Assembly (NCBI GenBank): GCA_035496935.1
Contig: DATJED010000010.1
Span: 434,001-498,000 of the forward strand
DNA length: 64,000 bases
Direction: 5' to 3'
Source of the DNA: Pseudopedobacter sp035496935
GTDB lineage: Bacteria > Bacteroidota > Bacteroidia > Sphingobacteriales > Sphingobacteriaceae
Position numbers and translations under genes: made by a program. The notes beneath the pieces are model-generated. The model was not told the DNA's origin and searched no databases. It was given only the letters and a program-made list of their open reading frames with translations. How positions within the stretch are numbered: the stretch's first letter is position 1; each line of letters begins with the position of its first letter. This document shows, piece by piece, positions 1-8,600 of the stretch.

Positions 1-2
1 TT

Positions 3-785
3 GATGCAAGTGGTGTTTTTAACACAGGAACTTCAACAGTTCAGTTTACTGTTACGGATGTTCATGATAATACAGAGCTTGCTACCACCATTGTTACTGT
101 CAATTCCCTATTGAGTTCATCTATACCTGATGTGTATGCGTTGAATTCTTCTACGGATGAGAAGAACACCATTTATTTAGGGTATGGTCCAACTTCTCTT
201 AGCATCACAGCCACTCCAGCAGGAGGAACAGCGCCTTACACTTATTTATGGAGTACAAACCAAACAGCACAAACCATCTCGGTATCAGCTGCAGGAACGT
301 ATACTGTGATAGTAACTGACGCTAAAGGTTGTCAAACAACAAATTCTATTGTTATTAAAACGATAAATGTACAGTGTGGTAACTCTACTGATAAAGTTAT
401 GGTTTGTCATAATGGTCACGAAATTTGTGTAAGTTCTAATGCGGTTCAATCACATTTAGATCACGGTGACAAACTAGGTTCTTGTACTACTTCGGCTGGA
501 ATGGAAAGCAAAAACAGCAGTAAAGTCTTGATTAGTGAAGAAAACACTGTTAAAGGCGTAAGCGTTTATCCTAATCCTGTGACCAGCGTATTGAACATAA
601 TAGTAAGTGAAGTCCACAGTGGTGCTACACTTGAATTGTACAATTCATTAGGAATAAAAGTGCAGTCCCAAGCTTTGACCAGTAAGTCGGGAGTGATCTC
701 CTTGGATAGATTGCCTTCAGGAACTTATTTATTAAATATTATAAATGGCACTGAAATTACTGTGAAGAAGATTCTTAAAAAATAA
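3..785 (+). CDS. T9SS-sorted surface protein, 3' end only
   Basis: The reading frame is open through the left edge, so the gene starts outside the window. The first visible residues (VQFTVTDVHDN..ATTIVTV) look like the end of a HYR/Ig-like beta-sandwich repeat. An SprB-like repeat follows (GGTAPYTYLWS...GTYTVIVTDAKGC), then a Cys/His segment (VCHNGHEICVSS..VQSHLDHGD) common in Bacteroidota surface proteins. The last 75 or so residues are a type A T9SS C-terminal sorting domain (VYPNPVTSVLNI ... LPSGTYLLNI ... KKILKK). The protein is therefore predicted to be exported through the type IX secretion system and anchored or released at the cell surface. Adhesion or matrix function is inference. 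A strong terminator follows the stop. Confidence 0.85.
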   Translation, partial: DASGVFNTGTSTVQFTVTDVHDNTELATTIVTVNSLLSSSIPDVYALNSSTDEKNTIYLGYGPTSLSITATPAGGTAPYTYLWSTNQTAQTISVSAAGTYTVIVTDAKGCQTTNSIVIKTINVQCGNSTDKVMVCHNGHEICVSSNAVQSHLDHGDKLGSCTTSAGMESKNSSKVLISEENTVKGVSVYPNPVTSVLNIIVSEVHSGATLELYNSLGIKVQSQALTSKSGVISLDRLPSGTYLLNIINGTEITVKKILKK

Positions 786-803
786 GACAGAAAAGAATTA
801 ATA

Positions 804-838
804 AAAATCCCGATTCTCAAACGAGATCGGGATTTTTT
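804..838 (+). terminator. Rho-independent terminator after the T9SS protein
   Basis: Stem AAAAATCCCGAT pairs with ATCGGGATTTTT across a 9-10 base loop, and the 3' arm ends in a T run. It lies 19 bases after the stop of the T9SS protein gene. Confidence 0.9.
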
Positions 839-1078
839 ATTTGTCTACTGACAAGGGTGATGACAATAATGCTAATTTTTATACTCAAACAACATTATTG
901 GCAGTGATGTGAGTATATAATGGATTTATAAGTGTTTTAATGTAAGATGTCAAGGGATAGGTGTGCGATTTTTCTTTTAAAAGGGATATCAAATACTGAG
1001 AAATAATTGTTCTGTTTCATTTCTAGATTTTCTACGGAAAAAACATAATGCCACGCTATAGTTGGTGCAATTTTAAAT

Positions 1079-2491
1079 ATGAGATTAATAAATACTATTT
1101 GCTTTACAGTCGCAGTTTTAGGGAGCATTTTCACTGATTGCGCTCTTGCTCAAAATTTGGTTACCTATCCTGCCCCAGCAGGTATCATGTATTCTCAACA
1201 CAATGATGATTTTGCAGTAAGGGTTCGTAAACCCGGAGGGACTTGGCAAGATCTCTTCGAATATAATGTGAAAGTGGATTTAGATAAACCTCAGGATGCA
1301 TCAATGGTTTATTTTGATTTTTCGGGGACAGTTGAATTAGCGGTAACAAAAAATAATAGTAATTTCAGTTCAGTTGCTATTCGACCTTTTTCTAAAAACA
1401 TTCAGACTAAAAAGGAAGGAAATACAGTTTTTTTTACTTTGGATAAACCTCAGAAGTTATCCGTAGAGTTTGATGGGGATAAACTTCACAATCTCCATGT
1501 ATTCGCTAACGAGTTAGAAAAAGATATACCCAGTCCATCAGATCCAAATGTGATGTTTTTTGGCCCGGGTGTACACCAACCGGATGACATACCGGGCGAT
1601 GAAATAAGAATACCATCGGGGAAAACAGTTTATATTGCGGGAGGGGCGGTGGTAAAAGCTAGACTGGTTTGTGATAATGTTGAAAATGTAAAGATTAGAG
1701 GCAGAGGAATACTTTTACAGCCATTAAGAGGTGTTGAAATTAGAAACTCTAACCATATATCCGTTGAAGGAATTATCGTAATTAATCCAAAACATTATAC
1801 TATTTATGGAGGTGCTTCCAATAATATTTCAATTAAAAATATAAAATCTTTTAGCGCAAATGGTTGGAGCGACGGAATCGATTTAATGAGTTGCTCAAAT
1901 GTAACCATAGATGATATATTCATGCGTAATTCTGATGATTGCATCGCTATATATGCACACCGATGGGATTTTTACGGCGATGCAAAAAATTATAAAATCA
2001 CTAATGCTATTTTATGGGCGGATGTAGCCCATTCCATTAATATTGGTCTTCACGGCAATACCAGTAATGAGGGCGATACCATAGAAAATTTATCATTTAA
2101 AGATATTGATATTTTAGAACATGATGAGGATGATGTTGATTATCAAGGTTGTATAGCCATAAGTGACGGTGATTTTAATTTAATCAGAAATTTAACTTTC
2201 GAAGATATTAGGGTAGATGATTTTCAGGAAGGTCAACTGTTTAACATCCGTGTAGTCAACAATAGTAAATATAATACCGGACCGGGTAGGGGCATAGAAA
2301 ATATCCTTTTCAAAAATGTGAGCTATAATGGTTTAAATCTATCTGGGTCAACTATTTCTGGCCTGGATGAAAAACATGCAGTCAAAAACATCAGATTCGA
2401 GAATCTTAAGATCAATGGAAATGTTATTAAAAATGCCGGAGATGGGGGAATCAACCTTGGCGATTTTGTGAATAGATTAACGTTTGAATAA
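1079..2491 (+). CDS. Secreted right-handed beta-helix glycoside hydrolase (polygalacturonase-like, GH28/GH49 type)
   Basis: 470 residues with an N-terminal signal peptide (cleavage near CALAQ). Residues about 25-150 look like a beta-sandwich. From about 160 on there is a parallel beta-helix of short repeats (VENVKIRGRGIL, SNVTIDDIFMRNSDDC). Acidic motifs match clan GH-N enzymes: SDG (D265) and NSDDC (D286, D287), followed by AHSINIGLHGN in place of the GH28 GHG motif. The separate N-terminal sandwich also recalls GH49, so the exact family is left open. A close paralog lies at 44115-45557. A lacI-type gene follows 99 bases downstream on the same strand. Hydrolysis of an alpha-linked, perhaps uronic acid-containing glycan is inferred from the fold. 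Confidence 0.75.
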   Translation: MRLINTICFTVAVLGSIFTDCALAQNLVTYPAPAGIMYSQHNDDFAVRVRKPGGTWQDLFEYNVKVDLDKPQDASMVYFDFSGTVELAVTKNNSNFSSVAIRPFSKNIQTKKEGNTVFFTLDKPQKLSVEFDGDKLHNLHVFANELEKDIPSPSDPNVMFFGPGVHQPDDIPGDEIRIPSGKTVYIAGGAVVKARLVCDNVENVKIRGRGILLQPLRGVEIRNSNHISVEGIIVINPKHYTIYGGASNNISIKNIKSFSANGWSDGIDLMSCSNVTIDDIFMRNSDDCIAIYAHRWDFYGDAKNYKITNAILWADVAHSINIGLHGNTSNEGDTIENLSFKDIDILEHDEDDVDYQGCIAISDGDFNLIRNLTFEDIRVDDFQEGQLFNIRVVNNSKYNTGPGRGIENILFKNVSYNGLNLSGSTISGLDEKHAVKNIRFENLKINGNVIKNAGDGGINLGDFVNRLTFE

Positions 2492-2549
2492 ATGAGGAGC
2501 AAAAAAGCTTTGATGGTTTATTTTAATAAAGCGATAACTGCCTTGGCTA

Positions 2550-2561
2550 TAAACCGGTATC
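2550..2561. promoter_or_regulatory. Degenerate LacI operator upstream of the first lacI gene
   Basis: TAAACCGGTATC matches 10 of 12 positions of the palindrome TAAACCGGTTTA seen at susC (21730-21741). It lies about 30 bases before the TTG start of the regulator gene, which suits autoregulation. Confidence 0.5.
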
Positions 2562-2590
2562 GCAAATATTTATAAAAGGAGGCTGTATTT

Positions 2591-3613
2591 TTGAAGAAAA
2601 AAATGACCATAAAAGATATTGCTGAAAACTTAGGGATATCTAAAACCTCAATTTCTTTTGTTCTAAACGGCAAGGCTAGAGAAAAAAACATTAGCGTTGC
2701 ATTAGAAACCAAAGTGCTTGCCTATATGGAACAGGTAGGGTATAGACCAAACCAATTTGCTCAAGGATTACGAAATGGAAAAACAAAAATCATTGGAATG
2801 TTGGTTGAGGATATTTCAGACAGTTTTTTTTCATCAGTAGCTAGGCTTATGGAAGAGAAAGCCTATAATAGTGGTTATAAAATTATCTACGCTAGTACAG
2901 AAAATAACGCTGAAAAAGCAAAAGAGCTCATCCAACTTTATAGGGCAAGATTGGTAGATGGCTATATTATTGCTCCTCCGCCAGGTATAGAAAAAGACAT
3001 TAATGACCTCATAGATGATGATTTACCGGTGGTTCTTTTTGATAGATCTATTGCAGGTGTGGAAGCTAACAGTGTAACCGTAAATAATTATGCATCTTCT
3101 TACGATGCTGTTTTGCATTTCATCGAAAATGGTTTCAAAAATATCGCAATGATAACCTTGAACTCAGACCAGATGCAGATGAAAGAAAGAGAAGATGGTT
3201 ACTGTGACGCATTAAAAAGAATAAAAGCTTCTCCGATAATTGAAAAGATAGATTATCTAAGTGAAAGTGATGACAGCATTAAACAAATCGAGGATTTTAT
3301 CATTAGAAATAAAGAAGTTGACGCTTTGTTTCTCTCTACGAATTATATAGCTGAGCAGGGATTAGAAGCAATCCAAAACCTTAAACTTAAAATACCAGAT
3401 GATTTGGGCGTCATCGTATTTGACGATCAAAATTTCTATAGGTTATTTCAACCTCCAATTACAGCAGTTTCTCAGCCAATAAAAAACATTGCAGATACAG
3501 TGATTGAATTAATGCTGAACTTATTAGGGGATGAATCTGAATATATGGAGGTAAATAATGTTATCCTTCCAACAGAATTTATAATAAGAGAGTCGGCCAT
3601 TAAAAAAAGGTGA
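2591..3613 (+). CDS. LacI family transcriptional regulator (copy 1)
   Basis: 340 residues. The N-terminal helix-turn-helix is MTIKDIAENLGISKTSISF and the hinge segment is NQFAQGLRNGKTKIIG. A periplasmic-binding-protein-like effector domain follows (residues about 60-340, with VDGYIIAPPPG and GVIVFDDQNFYRLFQP). The TTG start is chosen over the ATG four codons later for two reasons. A full AAAGGAGG Shine-Dalgarno (2575-2582) sits 8 bases before it, which is unusual in Bacteroidota. The paralog at 51156 also begins MKKK. The DNA-binding domain is almost the same as in that paralog, so both probably read the same operator. The effector is presumably a sugar from the polysaccharide being degraded. 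Confidence 0.9.
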   Translation: MKKKMTIKDIAENLGISKTSISFVLNGKAREKNISVALETKVLAYMEQVGYRPNQFAQGLRNGKTKIIGMLVEDISDSFFSSVARLMEEKAYNSGYKIIYASTENNAEKAKELIQLYRARLVDGYIIAPPPGIEKDINDLIDDDLPVVLFDRSIAGVEANSVTVNNYASSYDAVLHFIENGFKNIAMITLNSDQMQMKEREDGYCDALKRIKASPIIEKIDYLSESDDSIKQIEDFIIRNKEVDALFLSTNYIAEQGLEAIQNLKLKIPDDLGVIVFDDQNFYRLFQPPITAVSQPIKNIADTVIELMLNLLGDESEYMEVNNVILPTEFIIRESAIKKR

Positions 3614-3703
3614 TGCTGTTTCTTTAAAAAGCCTTAAATTTTCCTCGCCAATAGCTCTTTGATATAGGTAAGTTTAACCGACCGCCAAAAAAAACAATAA
3701 AAC

Positions 3704-4081
3704 ATGGACAAAATAACATTCAATTCCGCCAAAATTATTGACAGACTAAAACTCTTCAATTATAAATATGAATCCGACGGAAAGACATTAAAAGTGTTCC
3801 TTCCTATGCTCTGCTATTTAAAAATTGACTACAAATCGGACAAAGTAAAATTCACCTCTCATTTAAAATTTGGGTTTCGATCTTTACCACTTGAAGACAA
3901 CTTTTTAATCTATGGATTTATACTTTATATTCTCGCTTGGTATAACTGGACAACCTTAAACAAAGCAGTTTTTCTACTATTCGGCCTATTCATCATTCAT
4001 TTTATTGTGTGCTTTATTAAAATTGAGACACTAAAACAAATTATTCACAATTGGATTGAAAGCGATAATATTACTAAATAA
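3704..4081 (+). CDS. Small membrane protein of unknown function
   Basis: 125 residues, ATG start. The N-terminal half is basic and soluble-looking. Two hydrophobic segments (about residues 68-84, LIYGFILYILAWY, and 88-108, VFLLFGLFIIHFIVCF) predict a two-helix membrane hairpin. I do not recognise the family. It stands alone between the lacI gene and a 0.6 kb stretch without genes, with no obvious partner. Codon use looks ordinary for the window. No function can be assigned. Confidence 0.6.
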   Translation: MDKITFNSAKIIDRLKLFNYKYESDGKTLKVFLPMLCYLKIDYKSDKVKFTSHLKFGFRSLPLEDNFLIYGFILYILAWYNWTTLNKAVFLLFGLFIIHFIVCFIKIETLKQIIHNWIESDNITK

Positions 4082-4342
4082 ATTATACGTGGACTTTACT
4101 CAAACAAACCTGCCTATAAAAGCAAATTTGTTCAAATGGCTGACAGTGCTTTACGTAAATTCATGTATTATTTACTTTAATTGGTGCGGTACAACAATGG
4201 TTCTGCAAGCAATGCCATTTCTGCACAAATTTTCAAAAAGATAATGACCACCAATTTGGAGCCTAACTCAATCCTATTTTTTCCATCTCGAATTTTATTT
4301 TCTCAATCCTCATTTAAATCGTTGAAATTTTTTAGTTTTTCT

Positions 4343-4354
4343 TAAACCGGTTTA
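4343..4354. promoter_or_regulatory. LacI-type operator, distal site upstream of the sigma-factor gene
   Basis: Perfect 12-base palindrome TAAACCGGTTTA, identical to the core of the susC operator. It is 363 bases before the sigma-factor start, and a second site lies 250 bases downstream. Two sites could allow looping, which is inference. Confidence 0.65.
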
Positions 4355-4592
4355 GCAAAATCAGCTTTTTTATGATTATTTGCTTTTTACTATTAAAAAC
4401 AGGGGATTTTGCAAACTTTCACCTTTTTGATTGACTGATTTATTCCCCTTCTAACTTATGTTTTATTGCCAAATTCGTTAAACGAAGCAATATTATAAAC
4501 CAATTATTATTTAACCTTTAAATTTTTCAAATAAAACTTTTGAGTATAAATTTTATGCACATAATGTTTATTGATGGTTTATCATAGACTAA

Positions 4593-4604
4593 TAAACTGG
4601 TTTA
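4593..4604. promoter_or_regulatory. LacI-type operator, proximal site upstream of the sigma-factor gene
   Basis: TAAACTGGTTTA, one central base away from the perfect palindrome. It is followed at once by TATAATTTG, a possible Bacteroidota -7 element with one extra spacer base, so a repressor here would block the promoter of the ECF sigma gene. Confidence 0.65.
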
Positions 4605-4705
4605 GTATAATTTGAATTTCGTAAAGTCTAATAATAGTGAGGAGATGTTTTTAACTATTTAAAGACTGTTTAAACCAAGAATTATAACCAATTTTTAATT
4701 TAGCC

Positions 4706-5275
4706 ATGGGGTCTTTACAAACAGAATTATCTAAACTTTGGGAACAGTCTTGTTCTGGTAGCCAACAAGCATTTACATCGCTTCATAATATGCTTTTTCC
4801 TAAGCTATTTGCTTATGCAAAAAATATTGTGAGAGATACTGATGTGGCAAATGATTTGATCCAAGATTTGTTTATGAAACTTTGGGAAAAGAAAGCTAAA
4901 ATTGGTGAAATAGAAAACGTTCAAGGCTACTTTTATAGATCTACAAGTTCAATCGCATTTAACTATTTGAGGAGACAAAAATTAGCACAAAAAATCGCGG
5001 AAAGTAATTACTTTGATGAGGTAACTTGCTCTATTGAAGATTATATTATCTCGCAGGAATTATCAGATAGCCTTAGAAATAAAATGAGATCGGCAGTTGG
5101 TCGTCTTTCTTTTAAACAGAAAGAAATCATAGAGATGAGCTTTTATGAAAGCCTTAACTATAACCAGATTATGGAAGTTACAGGTCTGCAGTACCAATCG
5201 GTGGTTAACCATGTGCACAGGGCGGTAAAGGTTCTCCGTAAAGATTTAAAAGAGGTAGCAATTGTAGCGGCCTAG
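4706..5275 (+). CDS. ECF-type RNA polymerase sigma factor (FecI-like)
   Basis: 189 residues. Region 2 is at about 25-95 (LFPKLFAYAKNIVRDTD, DLIQDLFMKLWEK, VQGYFYRSTSSIAFNYLRR). Region 4 is at about 125-180 (LSFKQKEIIEMSFYESLNY, VTGLQYQSVVNHVHRAVKVL). The size and pattern fit the Bacteroidetes ECF group that usually works with a FecR-type anti-sigma factor and a SusC transducer. No FecR gene is adjacent here, so how its activity is controlled is unclear. The two LacI-type operators upstream suggest that its transcription is tied to the same sugar signal as susC. Its target promoters are not visible. Confidence 0.9.
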   Translation: MGSLQTELSKLWEQSCSGSQQAFTSLHNMLFPKLFAYAKNIVRDTDVANDLIQDLFMKLWEKKAKIGEIENVQGYFYRSTSSIAFNYLRRQKLAQKIAESNYFDEVTCSIEDYIISQELSDSLRNKMRSAVGRLSFKQKEIIEMSFYESLNYNQIMEVTGLQYQSVVNHVHRAVKVLRKDLKEVAIVAA

Positions 5276-5289
5276 CTTCTCAAGAATCT

Positions 5290-5473
5290 TAGAGACTGTT
5301 AAATTTGTATTGTAAGAATGTTTATAGATTATTTTTGAGTGAAACAAGGCAAATTTTTCGAGATAGTCGGAAACTATCTCGAAAAATTTAACGCCGTTGT
5401 AGCCAAAAAAGCCTGACCGACCTCTGGCGGTAAGCATAAACAAATTATTAGATAAATTTAAACAGGCTCTTAC
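5290..5473. mobile_element. MITE-like element with imperfect terminal inverted repeats
   Basis: About 180 bases. The left end AGAGACTGTTAAATTTGT (from 5291) and the reverse complement of the right end, AGAGCCTGTTTAAATTTAT (ending 5470), match as imperfect inverted repeats of roughly 35 bases. Inside is a perfect 17-bp hairpin (5351-5367 with 5373-5389, 5-base loop). AATCT occurs at 5285-5289 and 5474-5478 and could be a target-site duplication. No transposase is encoded. The minus-strand frame across it is not a gene. Confidence 0.55.
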
Positions 5474-5647
5474 AATCTAGCACTCTCAATTTAATACATT
5501 ATAGATGTTTTAAGGACATATATTTTGTTTTCTTATCATAAGCTTAATAGCAGAAAAATTTTAAATAATTAGACCCTTGTTTTTTTGTGATAGTTCAATT
5601 TTTTATGTATTATGTATTTCTGATGATACTATAGCTTTTTAAGTGAA

Positions 5648-8600
5648 ATGAAAAAGGGACTACAGGTTTTTGTAATTATTTCATGTCTTATTAAAATAAG
5701 CTATGCTCAGAATATAACCAGTATAGGTATTGAGCAAGGACTATCAAATAACACGGTAACCGCTATTATTAAGGATAAATTTGGTTTCATGTGGTTTGGA
5801 ACTTTTGATGGACTCAATAAATTTGATGGTAGCTCTTTTATCAAGTACAGAACGGTTGGCTCTAACTCTCAATCCGTACCAGATAATTTTATTACTGCAT
5901 TATCAGCAGATAGCGTAGGACGGTTATGGGTAGGCACTCAAAAGGGATTATGTATTTTTTACCAAGAAAAAAGTTCGTTTTCAACTGTAAATTATCTTCC
6001 CTATAATCCAAATACTAAAACTCAGCCTAAAAAATTAAACCAACAAATAAACGCGTTGTGCACAGCGCCAAATGGAGACGTATTTATTGGTGCTAAAAAT
6101 GTTGGTCTTTTAAAATATCATAACGATAGTTCGAAATTTGCCCTACAAATTCCTTTGTTTATCAAAGGAAAGCTTAAAAAAACTTACTCAGTATTAGCTT
6201 TAGTTAATGATCTTAAGCAGGGTGTTTGGATTTTAACAGCTGACGATGGGATTTGCTATTTTAACCAAGAAAAGAAGTTTGCAATTCAAGTCGATAGTTC
6301 CCTTATAGGCAATTGTGCGGTTATTGATAAGGAAGGTTTATTATGGATTGGGACTAGCTTTGGATTATATTCCTTTAATACCAAAACAAAATTACTTCGT
6401 TCGATACGTTTTACGGATAAGGATATTTCAAGTCCGAAAATTACAGGATTAAAACTGGATTTAAATGGAAAGTTGTGGATTACAACAGACGGAAGAGGTC
6501 TTATCGTTTATGATAGAAAAACCAATGAAGTAGTACAAATGCTCAAAGAAGAGGATAGCGAATCTTTGACCAGCAATGCCTTGAATACCATATATATTGA
6601 TGACGCTAATAGAAAGTGGACAGGGACAATAAGAGGAGGGATTAACGTAATTGATTCAAATAGAAATTATTTTAAAACCGTTAGACATTTGCCCTATAAT
6701 AAAAACAGCTTAGTTAATAATACGGTGATGTCATTTTGCGAGGATGGAAATGACATTTGGATCGGAACGGACGGCGGAGGTATTAGCGTATGGAATAGAG
6801 AAAAAAGTAGCTTCCAACAATTTGTATTTAATGAAAGTGGAAAGCAATCTACGGGTGCAAATCAAATTACTTCTATTGTAAAAGATAAAAGTGGTGAGAT
6901 ATGGTTGGGAACTTACGGTACCGGTGTTAAACGATTTAATGCTAAAAATAAAACTTTCGAAGACATCCCTTTTCTTCAGTCTGACCGTAGTGCAAAATAT
7001 GTTTGGAAGCTATATATCGATAAAAATGGAGATATATGGGCCGGGTGTATAAAAGGAAGATGGGCAGGTGATTTAAAAAGCGGTCTTTATAAATATGATA
7101 AGAAGTCAAACCAATTCAAGGTTTCTGAATTCGCAGTAAATGCAGAAATACTTTCTATTTCTGATGATGAAAAAGGTAATCTTTGGCTCGGTACATTATC
7201 AGATTTGATTAAAATTCCTTTAGACGGAAAAGGAGGAAAGAAAACTTTTAAGCTGGATAGTTACATAAGAGATATTGTTCCTGATAAAAAAGGAAATGTT
7301 TGGATTGCGAGTCATGGAAAAGGATTGTGGTGTTTAAACAGTTCTTCCAATAAATTGACATCATACAACGAAAGCAATGGGCTTCCAAATAATTACGTTA
7401 TTCAAATTGAAATAGATAAAAGCGGGATGATTTGGGCAAGTACCTTCAATGGTCTTTCAAGAGTCAATCCTTTTTCAAAAAAGATTTACAACTTCCATGT
7501 AGAAGACGGTTTGCAGTCAAATCAATTTTATTATAACGCCTCATTGACATTACAAAATGGCGAAATGTTATTTGGCGGGATAAAAGGGTTTAATATTTTT
7601 AATCCAAATCATTTGCAGATTAACCAGTCTTTTCCGGTTATAAGGTTTACAGGGATGTCTGTGTTGAATAATCCTTTAAATATCAATAATGAATTTGTAA
7701 AAAGGAAAAACCCATATCAACCGAGCGAAATCATATTACCTTATGACAAATCAATGTTTTCGCTTGATTTTGTAGCCTTAGAATATTCTCGGCCAGAAAA
7801 AATTAAATATGCTTATTATCTTGAAGGATGGGATAAACAGTGGAATTACACCAACGCTAAAACCTTGAGCTATTCAAGGATAAATGAGGGACACTATTTG
7901 CTTAAAATCAAATCCACAAATTCTTCAGGGATCTGGAACACGCATTACGAAACTGTTTCTGTGGTTATATTACCGCCATGGTATCGTACTTGGTGGGCAT
8001 ATACCTTATATCTTCTTGCTTTATCAACTGGTATATATGGGTTTATATACTATCAAAAAAGTAAGGAAAGATTGCGTTATGAGGTTAAGCTCACAAAATT
8101 AGAAGCAAAACAAGAAGCAGAACTGACCCAAAAAAGGATTGGTTTTTTTACAAATATATCTCATGAACTACGTACACCTTTAACTTTGATTATTAATCCA
8201 ATTAAAGACTTGCTTAATCAGCCAGATGATAAACCTAACCAAGTGGACTTAGATGCTGTTTACAGAAATGCTAGGCGAATGTTAAGCTTAGTTGATCAAC
8301 TTCTGCTTTTTAGAAATGCTGAGAATGAGATTTCTGATTTTAAACCAGAACTTTTAGATATTGCGGAGGTTTGTAGAGAAGTGTTTTTTTGTTTTTCTAA
8401 TCAACTATATTCAAAAAATATTAAAAATGAAATTAATATCGACACCAATCCTATAGCTGTTTTTGCAGATAGAGAGAAAATTGAAATTGTTTTGTTTAAC
8501 CTCATTTCAAATGCAATTAAATATACCCCTGAAGATGGGCGTATCTCCGTTGATCTAAAGGAAAATGAAAACCAAGTAGAGATTAGCATAGCAGATAGTG

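Larger units (their letters stand above)
4082..4705. other. Intergenic stretch with two LacI-type operators
   Basis: No convincing gene. A 62-codon frame at 4056-4244 overlaps the previous gene and has no recognisable features. The stretch is very AT-rich towards the right and carries two operator palindromes ahead of the sigma-factor gene. Confidence 0.6.

Noticed and set aside
4056..4244. 62-codon frame after the small membrane protein
   Set aside because: It overlaps the end of the previous gene and has no ribosome site or domain pattern.
5246..5443. 65-codon minus-strand frame
   Set aside because: It lies across the MITE-like element and its hairpin; the reading frame is a by-product of the repeat.
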